Below, piece by piece: positions 21,150 through 30,916 of a stretch of DNA of 64,000 nt. The stretch is from Comamonadaceae bacterium (lineage in GTDB: Bacteria; Pseudomonadota; Gammaproteobacteria; Burkholderiales; Burkholderiaceae_C), in assembly GCA_947373105.1 (NCBI GenBank), contig CANBWK010000002.1, positions 1 to 64,000 of the forward strand, written 5' to 3'. The position numbers and the translations under genes were made by a program. The first letter of the stretch is position 1. Every line of letters begins with the position of its first letter. Under the pieces are notes generated by a model. It saw only the letters and a program-made list of their open reading frames with translations, searched no databases and was not told the DNA's origin.

Positions 21150-22400
21150 TCACGGTGCCTGCTGATTGACAACCAACTTCAAATTGCGCGAACCCACGGC
21201 AACGTTCTCCAGCACACCCATCCAGTCACCTGGGCGTGTCATGGCTTCGCCGGATTTGGAGATGCGCACTTTCAGCATGACCTTGGTTTGCGAAGAGAGT
21301 TTGCTTGCCGGATTCATGGCCGAGCTGTCGTCCAGGACAAAGTCAAAGGGCAAGTTATCAGCCGTCTTGCGCAGAATGGCCAAGGGCATCTTCTGACCAT
21401 CTGTGGGGGTGGCATAAACAAATACCACATCCGTGGGAGTAATTTTTGCGTTGAGACTCGGATCGATTGACACGCGGCCGCTGATCACTGCAGCCGACGC
21501 AGACACGGTCGCGGACGTGGTCGCTTGCAATGCAGCAGGCGATTTTGGAGCCAGAGCAGCTTCTCCCGCTTTTTCACGGGCCGTATTCAAGGCAATATCC
21601 AAGCCCTTCAACTCTTCGTCGTTTTCATTCAATTGGCTGCGCACCTGCTGCCAATATTGAATAGCTTTCTTGTAATCACCTTGCGCATAGGATGCACTAC
21701 CGGCCAATGCCAAGCCATTGAAATGGAGGGCATTCTTGGCCAGCACCTGCCTGATCACAGCCCAGGGTTCGCCACTGAAATCTCCACCACGACGCAGCGC
21801 CAGAACTTCAGCACGCTCCAAGGCAATGTCATCGTCCTCCTTCAACTCCAAAGCTTTTTGGTAGGCGGGAAGTGCTTTGTCATACTGATTCAATGCCCGG
21901 TAGGTGCGGCCCAGCATGACCCAACGCTGGGGATCACCCGAATCGGTTTGCAGTTTTTGCGCCAAACTGTCCGCCATGGCTTGCAGATCAGGTTGTTGTT
22001 GAGCATCCTCAGCAGCAGTCATTTGCGGATCAAGTCCCTGCGGTTGACCCAACCACACATACGTGGTCATGGCAGCCACTGGCAAAAAGACCGCAAGGAC
22101 AATGGCGCTGACCAAGGCCCGAGGTGATTTTGCGTCTACTGCATCTTCGGCTTGCGCCGTGTCCTCCAGCATGCGGCCCAACAACTCGGCACGGGTCAAC
22201 TCGAAAGATGATGGACTTATCGCACCTTGTGCGTGTTCTTTTTCCAGGTCCAGCAGCTGCTGGCGGTACACCTTGGAGTTGGCTTGCGCATGCTTTTGCT
22301 CTGGCGCCAAGCGGCTGCGCAACAAACTCCACATCAACACCACCACCACCACAGCCGTCAGGGCCAAGGCGCTCAATAAGAATACAAAATTAGAATTCAC
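21150..22400 (-). CDS. ccmI: Cytochrome c biogenesis TPR protein CcmI
   Basis: N-term TM pair, TPR (WVMLGRTYRALNQYDKALPAYQKALELKEDD), last gene of ccm operon. Confidence 0.88.
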   Translation of the reverse strand: MNSNFVFLLSALALTAVVVVVLMWSLLRSRLAPEQKHAQANSKVYRQQLLDLEKEHAQGAISPSSFELTRAELLGRMLEDTAQAEDAVDAKSPRALVSAIVLAVFLPVAAMTTYVWLGQPQGLDPQMTAAEDAQQQPDLQAMADSLAQKLQTDSGDPQRWVMLGRTYRALNQYDKALPAYQKALELKEDDDIALERAEVLALRRGGDFSGEPWAVIRQVLAKNALHFNGLALAGSASYAQGDYKKAIQYWQQVRSQLNENDEELKGLDIALNTAREKAGEAALAPKSPAALQATTSATVSASAAVISGRVSIDPSLNAKITPTDVVFVYATPTDGQKMPLAILRKTADNLPFDFVLDDSSAMNPASKLSSQTKVMLKVRISKSGEAMTRPGDWMGVLENVAVGSRNLKLVVNQQAP

Positions 22401-22888
22401 GCAGACTCTCCGTCTTTCAGCAGTCTTTCTGCTTTTTTCAACTCTTCGTCAGTCCAGCCAGCCTGAGGTGCTTGCCTTTGCCGCTGTCTCAAATACATCA
22501 CCATGGCCGTCAAGGCCACCAGCAATAAAGCAAAAGGGCCAAACCACAAGGCCCATGTCATGGGCTTGACCGTGGGACGGTAGAGCACAAAATCGCCATA
22601 CCGTGTGATTAAAAACGCCTTGATTTCGTCATCTGTTTTGTTTTGTCGAATCAAGCTGCGCACCTCTTCTCGCAGGTCACCCGCCAATTCCGCATGCGAG
22701 GACGCCAGTGATTCGTTTTGGCACACCATGCAACGCAACTCTTCTGAAATATGCACCATCCGGGCCTCGACCACGGGGTCCTGGGCATTGGGTGCGGCCT
22801 CCATCGCCATCAAGGAGCAAGCCAGGCACGTCCAAAACAAGGCCACGAACACCGATGGCCGACAGAACAGATCAAAACATCGCTTCAT
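22397..22888 (-). CDS. ccmH: Cytochrome c-type biogenesis protein CcmH
   Basis: ISEELRCMVCQNESLASSHAELAGDLREEVRSLI, LRCxxCQ motif. Confidence 0.95.
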   Translation of the reverse strand: MKRCFDLFCRPSVFVALFWTCLACSLMAMEAAPNAQDPVVEARMVHISEELRCMVCQNESLASSHAELAGDLREEVRSLIRQNKTDDEIKAFLITRYGDFVLYRPTVKPMTWALWFGPFALLLVALTAMVMYLRQRQRQAPQAGWTDEELKKAERLLKDGESA

Positions 22889-22895
22889 AAGAGAC

Positions 22896-23483
22896 TCAGG
22901 TTTTCTGAAGTTCGTTAACCAAGGGCAAGATTTTTTTCGCCAAGACCTCTGGCGTGATGGCCCCCACCAGCTTGTAACGAATCACCCCTTGCTTATCTAT
23001 GACATAAGTTTCAGGTACGCCATACACACCGTAATCAATACCCACGCGACCATCCAGATCGAGGGCCGTGACGACATAGGGGTTACCTCTGGCTCGTAAC
23101 CATTTTTCACTGCGCTGTCTCGCCAAAAAGCGCTTGTCCTCTGGGCTCATCTTGACGCCAAGAGGTTCATCTTGTGCTTGAACCTCTTTGTAGCTCAGGC
23201 CCACAATGGGCAAACTGTGCTGTTTGGAAAATTCAACCAAGAGCGGGTGCTCCTCCCTGCAGGCCACACACCAAGTGGCCCACACATTGAGCATCCACAC
23301 TTGGCCTTGCATGTCTTTGGGCTCAAAGGTTTGATTGTCTGCAGCCAAAGTGAACAGTTTGAATGCAGGGGCCGCTTGACCGACCAGTGGCGAAGGAATT
23401 TCTTTGGGGTCGCGCTGCAACCCCAAAGCCAAGAAAATAACCAAGCCAAAAAACAAGCCCAGTGGAATCAAAAATTTTTTCAT
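22896..23483 (-). CDS. ccmG: Thiol:disulfide interchange protein CcmG/DsbE
   Basis: VWMLNVWATWCVACREEHPLL, GVYGVPETYVIDKQG. Confidence 0.95.
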   Translation of the reverse strand: MKKFLIPLGLFFGLVIFLALGLQRDPKEIPSPLVGQAAPAFKLFTLAADNQTFEPKDMQGQVWMLNVWATWCVACREEHPLLVEFSKQHSLPIVGLSYKEVQAQDEPLGVKMSPEDKRFLARQRSEKWLRARGNPYVVTALDLDGRVGIDYGVYGVPETYVIDKQGVIRYKLVGAITPEVLAKKILPLVNELQKT

Positions 23484-23492
23484 CGCTTTGCC

Positions 23493-25451
23493 TCAGGCTT
23501 GCACTGCACGGGAATCGGTACGGCGATAGCGTTTGTCCAATGCAGCGATCAATCCACCCAAAACCATCAATAACGCACCGGCCCAGAGCCATGAAATAAA
23601 CGGCTTGTCATAGACATGTAAATTCCACCGAGGTGCGCGTGTTTGAGGGTGGGGCTCCACCGGATCTCCCAGTGAGGCGTAAAGATCACGCATCCATACC
23701 GAATCGATGGCCGCTTCAGTCATAGGCATGGACGTTGAAAAATAACGCCTTTTTTCTGGCGTCAGTTGCGCCACGATGCGTTGGTCTTTTTTCACCTCCA
23801 GCGTGGCACGCAAGGCTTTGTAATTGGGACCATCAACGTCTTCCATGCGCTTCAACTCAAATGTGAAATCTCTGAGCGTGACCGTCTCGCCAATGCCGAT
23901 GCGCACATCTCGTTCGAGTTCATAGCCCTTGACCATGGTGATGCCCACCACCACCACCGCCATACCCAGGTGGGCTGTATGCATCCCCCAATACGACAAG
24001 GCGATACGCCCGGGTTGACCTAAGCGGACAAGAACGTGTTTGACCGATCCAAGAATGATCCATGAGGACAGGAACAACCCGAGTGATGTGCCCCAGAGCC
24101 ACTCGCCCTGGCCAAGCACCTGCAAGAGTGCGGGCACAGCACAAGCCAGCACCAAAGAGCCCAAGGCTACCCAACGCAGACGACTGACCAACTGGCTGAT
24201 ATGGGCTTCTTTCCAGGAGGCCGCGACACCGGGCACCATCAAGAACAACACGGGTGCGAGCAAGGGCACAAAAACAGTATTGAAATACGGGGCTCCCACC
24301 GATAATTTACCCAAGTTCAAGGCATCAATAACCAAAGGGTAAATGGTGCCCAAGAGCACAGCGCCCGTGGCCACAACCAGCAAAACACTGTTGGCCAATA
24401 AAAACGACTCGCGGGAAATCAAGCCCATCCGGCCCCCCACGCTGACCTTGGGCGCGCGCCAGGCAAACAGCGTGAGTGAACTGCCCACCACCACGGCCAA
24501 AAATATCAAGACAAACACACCGCGGCGGGGATCAGTGGCAAAAGCATGCACCGAAGTCAAGACACCAGAACGAACCAAGAATGTGCCGAGCAAAGACAAA
24601 GAAAAGGCGCCAATGGCCAACAAAACAGTCCAGGCTTTGAAGCCGCCGCGCTTTTCTGTCGCCATCAGGGCATGGATCAATGCGGTGCCGAACAACCAGG
24701 GCATGAGAGACGCGTTTTCAACAGGATCCCAGAACCACCACCCCCCCCAACCCAACTCGCTGTAAGCCCACCAAGAGCCCAATCCAATGCCAAAAGTCAT
24801 GAATACCCAAGCCACCAAGGTCCATGGGCGCGACCACCTTGCCCAGGCCGCATCCAAACGCCCAGACAACAAGGCCGCGATGGCAAAAGCAAAAGCCACT
24901 GAAAAACCCACATATCCCATGTACAGCATGGGGGGGTGAATGATCAACCCCACGTCTTGCAACAAAGGGTTCAAATCTCGCCCATCGGCAGCAGCGGGCA
25001 GCAAGCGATCAAAAGGATTGGAGGTGGTCAGTATGAACGCCAGAAAGCCAGTGGATATCAAACCCAAAACGCCCAGTACCCTTGCTGACATGGCCAGCGG
25101 CAACGTGCGCGAAAAAACAGCCACAGCAACCGACCAGAAGGCGAGCAAGAACGCCCACAAGAGCAAGGATCCCTCATGCCCGCCCCACACTGCGGCCATT
25201 CGGTAAACAGTGGGTAGCAGTGAGTTGGAGTGCTGACTGACATACAGCACCGAAAAGTCGTTGATTACAAAGGACCACATCAGGGCCAGGAATGCCAACA
25301 ACACCAACCCAAAGTGCAGTGCAGTCACCGGCTTTGCCATGGATTGCCATGCCAGATGGCCCAAAGCTGCCCCTGCCAGCGGGAGTACCCCCTGCGCCAA
25401 AGCGATCCAAAAAGCCAGGATCAAGGCATAGTGCCCAAGTTCGGGAATCAT
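23493..25451 (-). CDS. ccmF: Heme lyase CcmF
   Basis: WGGWWFWDPVENASLMPWL, PELGHYALILAFWIALAQ. Confidence 0.97.
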   Translation of the reverse strand: MIPELGHYALILAFWIALAQGVLPLAGAALGHLAWQSMAKPVTALHFGLVLLAFLALMWSFVINDFSVLYVSQHSNSLLPTVYRMAAVWGGHEGSLLLWAFLLAFWSVAVAVFSRTLPLAMSARVLGVLGLISTGFLAFILTTSNPFDRLLPAAADGRDLNPLLQDVGLIIHPPMLYMGYVGFSVAFAFAIAALLSGRLDAAWARWSRPWTLVAWVFMTFGIGLGSWWAYSELGWGGWWFWDPVENASLMPWLFGTALIHALMATEKRGGFKAWTVLLAIGAFSLSLLGTFLVRSGVLTSVHAFATDPRRGVFVLIFLAVVVGSSLTLFAWRAPKVSVGGRMGLISRESFLLANSVLLVVATGAVLLGTIYPLVIDALNLGKLSVGAPYFNTVFVPLLAPVLFLMVPGVAASWKEAHISQLVSRLRWVALGSLVLACAVPALLQVLGQGEWLWGTSLGLFLSSWIILGSVKHVLVRLGQPGRIALSYWGMHTAHLGMAVVVVGITMVKGYELERDVRIGIGETVTLRDFTFELKRMEDVDGPNYKALRATLEVKKDQRIVAQLTPEKRRYFSTSMPMTEAAIDSVWMRDLYASLGDPVEPHPQTRAPRWNLHVYDKPFISWLWAGALLMVLGGLIAALDKRYRRTDSRAVQA

Positions 25452-25481
25452 TCAGCGTTCTTTCAATTCAATCAACAGGGT

Positions 25482-25937
25482 TCAAGGCTTGACTGTCTCG
25501 GCCGCCTTGCGCGCAGCCGCCTGGTCCATGGCATGTTTGGCTTGGGGTGGCATGTAGTTTTCGTCATGCTTAGCCAGCACTTCACTGGCAACAAATTCAC
25601 CCTGTTCGTTGAGCTGTCCTTGCGCGACCACGCCCCGCCCTTCTTTGAACAAGTCTGGCAACATGCCACGGTATTTCACAACAACATCTTTTTGGGTGTC
25701 GGTCACCACAAAATAACCTTTTTCTGAATCACGCAAAAGGCTGCCCTCTTTGACCATGCCACCCACACGGAACGCTGTGCCCCGAGGCGCCTCACCAGTG
25801 GCAACCTGTGTGGGCGTGAAAAAGAAAACCAAATTGCTTCGAAAAGCGTTAAGAACCAGTGCGGCCGCTGCAGACAGCAGCAGCAATCCCACCATGATCA
25901 CAATCAAGCGTTTGTGTCGTGTTTTCATAGTTGCCAA
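25482..25937 (-). CDS. ccmE: Heme chaperone CcmE
   Basis: RVGGMVKEGSLLR, VKYRGMLPDLFKEGRGVVAQG, AKHDENYMPP. Confidence 0.97.
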   Translation of the reverse strand: MATMKTRHKRLIVIMVGLLLLSAAAALVLNAFRSNLVFFFTPTQVATGEAPRGTAFRVGGMVKEGSLLRDSEKGYFVVTDTQKDVVVKYRGMLPDLFKEGRGVVAQGQLNEQGEFVASEVLAKHDENYMPPQAKHAMDQAAARKAAETVKP

Positions 25938-26128
25938 TCTTGTGCCGAGTCCTGCGCAGAGTCTCTTGTCGATGCTTGGATTTGCAAGCTTTCGCGTGTG
26001 TGCTGATGACGCCGCACAGCCAGTATGACTTCAAGACCCATCAACAGGGCTGTGATGCCAAAGCTGCCCCAAACGTAGAGGCCATAGCCTCCCATGGCCC
26101 AAAATTCACTGGCACTGTTCCAAATCAT
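25925..26128 (-). CDS. ccmD: Heme exporter protein CcmD
   Basis: Short membrane protein MIWNSASEFWAMGGYGLYVWGSFGITALLMGLEVI between ccmC and ccmE. Confidence 0.9.
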   Translation of the reverse strand: MIWNSASEFWAMGGYGLYVWGSFGITALLMGLEVILAVRRHQHTRESLQIQASTRDSAQDSAQDWQL

Positions 26129-26880
26129 GATGCTCCTTCAGGGCGAAGTTCAGACTCTACCCAATGCGTATGTTTTTCACGTTCAAGGATGAGGGTGCGA
26201 ATACGGTACAAAGCGATGGCGATGGCATAAAGCCAGAATGCCAGCGCCATGAGCAACATGGCCCACAGCATAGTTTGCGCCATGCTGGAGCCCTGCGTCA
26301 CCGAAACCGAAGCGCCTTGGTGCAAGGTGTTCCACCAACGCACCGAAAAATAGATGACCGGTACATTGATGGCGCCGACCAAGGCCAGCAAACCGCCCGC
26401 TTTGTCTGCGCGGCGTGGATCATCAATAGATGCGGTCAAGCCCATGAAACCCAAATACAAGAAAAACAAAATGAGCTCCGAAGTTAACCTGGCATCCCAG
26501 ACCCACCAAGTTCCCCACATGGGCTTGCCCCACAGAGCACCTGTCCACAGAGATAGAAATGCAAACATTGCGCCCGTTGGCGCCAGCGCCCGATTCATCA
26601 TGCCGGACAGGCGGGTGTTGAAGGTCAAACCCAGCAAGGCCCAAAACGCCATGGCCAGGTAAATGATCATGGACATCCAAGATGCAGGCACATGCACAAA
26701 AATAATCCTGTAGGCCTGCCCTTGCTGAAAATCAGCAGGCGCGACAAACATCCCCATCCATAAACCCCAAAAACCTAATACGGTCGCCAAGGCCGCCAAC
26801 CACGGCCACATGCGCCCGGCCAAGCCGTAAAACGCCTGAGGTGCAGCAAATCGAAATAAGACGTTGGAATGCTGGGTCAT
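26125..26880 (-). CDS. ccmC: Heme exporter protein CcmC
   Basis: VPASWMSMIIYLAMAF, GTWWVWDARLTSELILFFLYLG; start assigned at MTQHSNVLF. Confidence 0.95.
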   Translation of the reverse strand: MTQHSNVLFRFAAPQAFYGLAGRMWPWLAALATVLGFWGLWMGMFVAPADFQQGQAYRIIFVHVPASWMSMIIYLAMAFWALLGLTFNTRLSGMMNRALAPTGAMFAFLSLWTGALWGKPMWGTWWVWDARLTSELILFFLYLGFMGLTASIDDPRRADKAGGLLALVGAINVPVIYFSVRWWNTLHQGASVSVTQGSSMAQTMLWAMLLMALAFWLYAIAIALYRIRTLILEREKHTHWVESELRPEGAS

Positions 26881-26893
26881 GACAATCAAAAAC

Positions 26894-27559
26894 TTATTCA
26901 AGGGCAATGCGCAAAGCTGACGCACACGCCCAAGGGCTGAAGACTGCGGCAACAAGCAGCATGGCCGCCAAAATGGACAGATGGGCCGAGGCCCCCAAAC
27001 CGGCTGTATGTGCTTGCACTGCGCCAGCACCAAAAACGAGTGCAGGTACGTACAAAGGCAAAACCAAAAGTGACAATAAAACGTCGGCGCCCCGAACACC
27101 CAGCGTCAAAGCAGCCCCTACAGCGCCGATCAATGACAACAAGGGCGTGCCCAAAAGCAAGGTAGCCATGAGCACTTCAATGGCCTGGGCATTCAAGTCA
27201 AATTGCAATGCCAGCACCGGCGAAACCATCACCAGGGGCAAACCAGATAGCAACCAATGGGCCAAAATTTTAGCGCCCACCAAGCCCGGCAGTGAAGCTG
27301 AAGACAACACCATTTGTTCCAGCGTGCCATCCTGGTGATCCCCCGCGAACAAGCGACCCAGCGATAACATGCTGGCCAGCAAAGCGCCAACCCACAGAAC
27401 GCCAGGGGCGATCAGGCGCAATGTGCTCATTTCAGGGCCAATCCCCAAAGGAAACAAAGAAGCCACAACGACAAAGAAAAAGACCGAGGTCATGACCTCG
27501 TTTTTTCGACGCAAAGCAATCGACAAATCTCGGCGAACGACCGCCATGTAGGGGTTCAT
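26894..27559 (-). CDS. ccmB: Heme exporter protein CcmB
   Basis: RRDLSIALRRKNEVMTSVFFFVVVASLFPLGIGPE, LPLYVPALVFGAGAV. Confidence 0.95.
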   Translation of the reverse strand: MNPYMAVVRRDLSIALRRKNEVMTSVFFFVVVASLFPLGIGPEMSTLRLIAPGVLWVGALLASMLSLGRLFAGDHQDGTLEQMVLSSASLPGLVGAKILAHWLLSGLPLVMVSPVLALQFDLNAQAIEVLMATLLLGTPLLSLIGAVGAALTLGVRGADVLLSLLVLPLYVPALVFGAGAVQAHTAGLGASAHLSILAAMLLVAAVFSPWACASALRIALE

Positions 27560-28179
27560 CCCTGCAACCTGTAAGAAGCAATTGAGGTGCCGGGCAGGGG
27601 CAAGGGATGGTGGCTGGTTAACAAGACCATACCGCCCTCGTCCAGATGTGCTTTCAGCAGCAGCCCGACAGCCTCTTGCGCTGGTAAATCGAGTGCCACA
27701 ATCGGCTCATCCAAAATCCATAAAGTGGCTTGACGGGTCAGTAACCTGGCCAATGCGGCTCGGCGTTTTTGACCTTGAGACAGGACCCGCACTGGCAGGT
27801 GCTCCCTACCTCTTAGCCCCAATCGCTTCAAAGCACTGAGTAATTTTTGGGAGTTGACCGAGCAGCCTGCAATGGCTGAATCGAATTGCAGGTTCTCCAT
27901 GGCCGAGAGATCTTCTTTCATGGACAGGTCATGCCCCAAGTAAATACGCTGTGCACGAAAAGATTCGTTGTCTGCAATAGGCTGCCCATACCAAGAAACC
28001 TGGCCCTCGGGCACCGTTGACAAACCACTGACCTGGCGCAGCAAACTGGTTTTACCTACCCCGTTGTCTCCCTGCAGATGCAAGCAAGTTCCCGCTTTCA
28101 ATTGGAAACCAACGCCTGAATAGAGGCGCCGATCACCACGGGTACAGGAAAGATCAGTCACAGACAACATAGGATTCAA
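27556..28179 (-). CDS. ccmA: Heme exporter ATP-binding protein CcmA
   Basis: LHLQGDNGVGKTSLLRQVSGL, LSQGQKRRAALARL; first gene of ccm operon. Confidence 0.95.
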   Translation of the reverse strand: MNPMLSVTDLSCTRGDRRLYSGVGFQLKAGTCLHLQGDNGVGKTSLLRQVSGLSTVPEGQVSWYGQPIADNESFRAQRIYLGHDLSMKEDLSAMENLQFDSAIAGCSVNSQKLLSALKRLGLRGREHLPVRVLSQGQKRRAALARLLTRQATLWILDEPIVALDLPAQEAVGLLLKAHLDEGGMVLLTSHHPLPLPGTSIASYRLQG

Positions 28180-28300
28180 ATCGTGAACTTTTAAAATGAA
28201 CTTATTGGATAGCTATTTCAGAGATTTGACCATTGTGCATTACCTTAAAACCCAGTAATTAAAAGGATTTTAGGCGCTCTTATGGGTAATGGCCGGTCGC

Positions 28301-28558
28301 TTACATGAGTCTGATGGGTCCTGAGTATTCACCGAACATCTGGATTGCAAGACAGGGGGAAAGTGCTGGCCGAAAGTGGAGACTGATCACAGGGTTGATC
28401 TTGGACTGGTTAAGCTCCAAATGTTCGGCAATCTGAACAACGATTTTTTCGGAATTAAAGAGAGGTCTAATATGATATTTTACATCTCCGTAAATAGCTT
28501 GTTTACCTACGCTAAGACACTGTTTCACAGTACTCACCTCAAAATTCAATGCGATCAA
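28301..28558 (-). CDS. Hypothetical short ORF, unclassified
   Basis: 85 aa ORF in an otherwise low-coding stretch; no family recognised. Confidence 0.2.
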   Translation of the reverse strand: MIALNFEVSTVKQCLSVGKQAIYGDVKYHIRPLFNSEKIVVQIAEHLELNQSKINPVISLHFRPALSPCLAIQMFGEYSGPIRLM

Positions 28559-28686
28559 TAAGCCACAAAACCAAAGGGTCTTGATTCTTGCCGGCCTACT
28601 TTCTAAGCGATGCCGCTAAAAAAAAGAAACAATGACATTTCAGATTCGTTCATTTGTAAAATGCATTGAAAAGTCCAGCAACTCTC

Positions 28687-28785
28687 ATGTCAATACAACT
28701 GATTATTGCCGCCAAACGCGAGAACCGTCTTGATCTATGTCAAGCCAACCACTTAAAGCAGCTTTTGGAAGCGAATAGGCATTGA
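28687..28785 (+). pseudogene. hemC: hemC (porphobilinogen deaminase) 5' remnant
   Basis: [32 protein letters not shown] aligns with the HemC N-terminus (..IATRESRLALWQAxHVKxLLEA..) then stops and joins hemE sequence. Confidence 0.75.
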
Positions 28786-29857
28786 GATGTATGCGCCAAG
28801 CCACTGAGCACACGCCCGTTTGGCTGATGCGGCAAGCGGGACGCTACCTGCCTGAATATTGCACGACGCGTGCCAAGGCAGGCAGTTTTATGGGGCTGGC
28901 CACCAATGTTGATTTCGCTACCGAAGTGACTTTGCAGCCTTTAGACCGCTACCCCCTGGATGCAGCCATTTTGTTCAGTGACATTTTGACCGTGCCCGAT
29001 GCCATGGGCTTAGGCTTGAGCTTTGAACAAGGCGAAGGGCCGCGCTTTGCTAAAAAAGTCCGCGATGAAGCCGCTGTCGCTCAATTGGCAGTGCCCGACA
29101 TGAACAAACTGCGTTACGTTTTTGACGCTGTCACTTCGATTCGCAAAGCCTTGAATGGCCGTGTGCCTTTGATCGGCTTTTCGGGTAGCCCGTGGACATT
29201 GGCTTGCTATATGGTCGAAGGCGCGGGCTCAGACGACTACCGCCATGTCAAAAGTCTGATGTACAGCAGACCCGATCTGATGCACCGCATCTTGCAGATC
29301 AATGCGGATGCCGTAGCGCTTTACTTGAACACACAAATCAAGGCCGGTGCGCAAGCGGTGATGGTGTTTGACAGTTGGGGCGGCGTGCTGGCTGATGGCG
29401 CATTTCAAAAATTCAGTATGGCTTATACCCGGCGATTACTCGACCAATTGATTCGCAGCCATGAAGGTCAAACCATTCCCCGCATTGTGTTCACCAAAGG
29501 TGGTGGATTGTGGTTGGAAGAAATGAACACCCTGGACTGCGAAGTCTTAGGTCTGAATTGGACCGTCAATCTTGCAAAGGCACGCCAAGTCTTAGGCGGC
29601 TTGGCAGGTCAACGGGCAAAGCACTGCAAGGTAATTTAGACCCCAATGTGTTGTTTGCCCATGCATCAGCAATTGAGCAAGAAGCACACAAAGTGCTAGA
29701 CAGCTTTGGAACACCCCATACAGACCCCCACACCCTAGGACCCACGCATATTTTTAACTTGGGCCACGGCATTAGCCAATTCACACCACCTGATCATGTG
29801 ACTGTATTGGTAGAGGCAGTGCACAGCTATTCGCGGATCCAAAGAATCAGACACTGA
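28782..29857 (+). pseudogene. hemE: hemE (uroporphyrinogen decarboxylase), 5'-truncated and frameshifted
   Basis: 28782-29639 encodes [22 protein letters not shown]...[20 protein letters not shown]; the homologous C-terminus ([20 protein letters not shown]...) continues in another frame (ORF 29510-29857); N-terminal ~14 residues replaced by a stop and hemC sequence. Confidence 0.85.
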
Positions 29858-29920
29858 GTTTGACCCAGATTGATACGTTTTGGCATTGACCTGTCCTCAA
29901 CAATTGAAGCAAAAATCTGT

Positions 29921-30916
29921 ATGCACATCATTCAAAAACCACATGTCATTGTCACAGGAGCCTCCTCAGGCGTAGGGCTTTACGCCACTGAGGCCCTAAT
30001 TCAGCAGGGATGGCATGTTGTGATGGCCTGCCGAGATCTACAAAAAGCAAGACGCGTGGCTGATGAAATGCATTTAGACCCCGCTGGTTTCACCATCATG
30101 AAATTGGACTTAGGCTCTCTTCAAAGTGTTCGCGAGTTTGTGAAAGATTATGAATCCAAGGGCTTTCCGTTGCACGCACTGCTCAACACCGCAGCCAGTT
30201 ACCAGCCGCGCTTAAAAACACCCGCAAGGTCTCCTGAGGGATTTGAACTTAGCGTTGCAACCAACCACTTAGGACATTTTTTACTGAGCCGTTTGTTCAT
30301 GACCTTGCTCATCAAAACACAAACCTTTGAACAATCATCCCAACCCACTTTTCGAGCAAGACTGGTGACCTTAGGCACGGTCACGGCCAATTCTGAAGAA
30401 TTTGGTGGCGAAGTACCGATTACTGCACCCGCTGACCTGGGTGATCTCGCAGGCTTGGAACAGGGCTTCCATGAGCCCATTGCGATGATTGATGGGAAAA
30501 CATTCAAAGCCGGCAAGGCCTACAAAGACAGCAAACTGTGCAACATGATCATCAGCCGAGAAATGCACCGTCGCCTGCACGAAAGCACGGGCATTATCTT
30601 CAGTACGGTTTATCCTGGCTGCGTCGCAGATACGGCACTCTTTCGCGACACACCCAAGGCTTTCCAACGTATCTTTCCTTGGTTCCAAAAAAATATTACC
30701 AAAGGCTATGTCACCCAAGTCATGGCGGGACAGCGCGTTGCTCAAGTCGTGGTTGACAAAGATTTCTCAACATCAGGCGTGCATTGGAGTTGGGGCAACC
30801 GACAAGTCCTCGGTCGTCAGGCGTTTGCGCAGCCTTCGTCTGCAAAGGCGACACAGTTGAAGCTGGGTATTCGCTTATGGGAACTCAGCAACAAGCTGGT
30901 GGACATAGCAGATTAA
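29921..30916 (+). CDS. por: Light-dependent protochlorophyllide oxidoreductase (LPOR)
   Basis: [138 protein letters not shown], collinear with the LPOR family rather than generic SDRs. Confidence 0.9.
   Translation: MHIIQKPHVIVTGASSGVGLYATEALIQQGWHVVMACRDLQKARRVADEMHLDPAGFTIMKLDLGSLQSVREFVKDYESKGFPLHALLNTAASYQPRLKTPARSPEGFELSVATNHLGHFLLSRLFMTLLIKTQTFEQSSQPTFRARLVTLGTVTANSEEFGGEVPITAPADLGDLAGLEQGFHEPIAMIDGKTFKAGKAYKDSKLCNMIISREMHRRLHESTGIIFSTVYPGCVADTALFRDTPKAFQRIFPWFQKNITKGYVTQVMAGQRVAQVVVDKDFSTSGVHWSWGNRQVLGRQAFAQPSSAKATQLKLGIRLWELSNKLVDIAD

Noticed and set aside
28782-29639. Functional HemE as called by the ORF track
   Set aside because: N-terminus missing and C-terminus in another frame; treated as pseudogene
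29870-29920. N-terminal extension of the por ORF ([17 protein letters not shown])
   Set aside because: Not LPOR-like; ATG at 29921 gives the expected N-terminus
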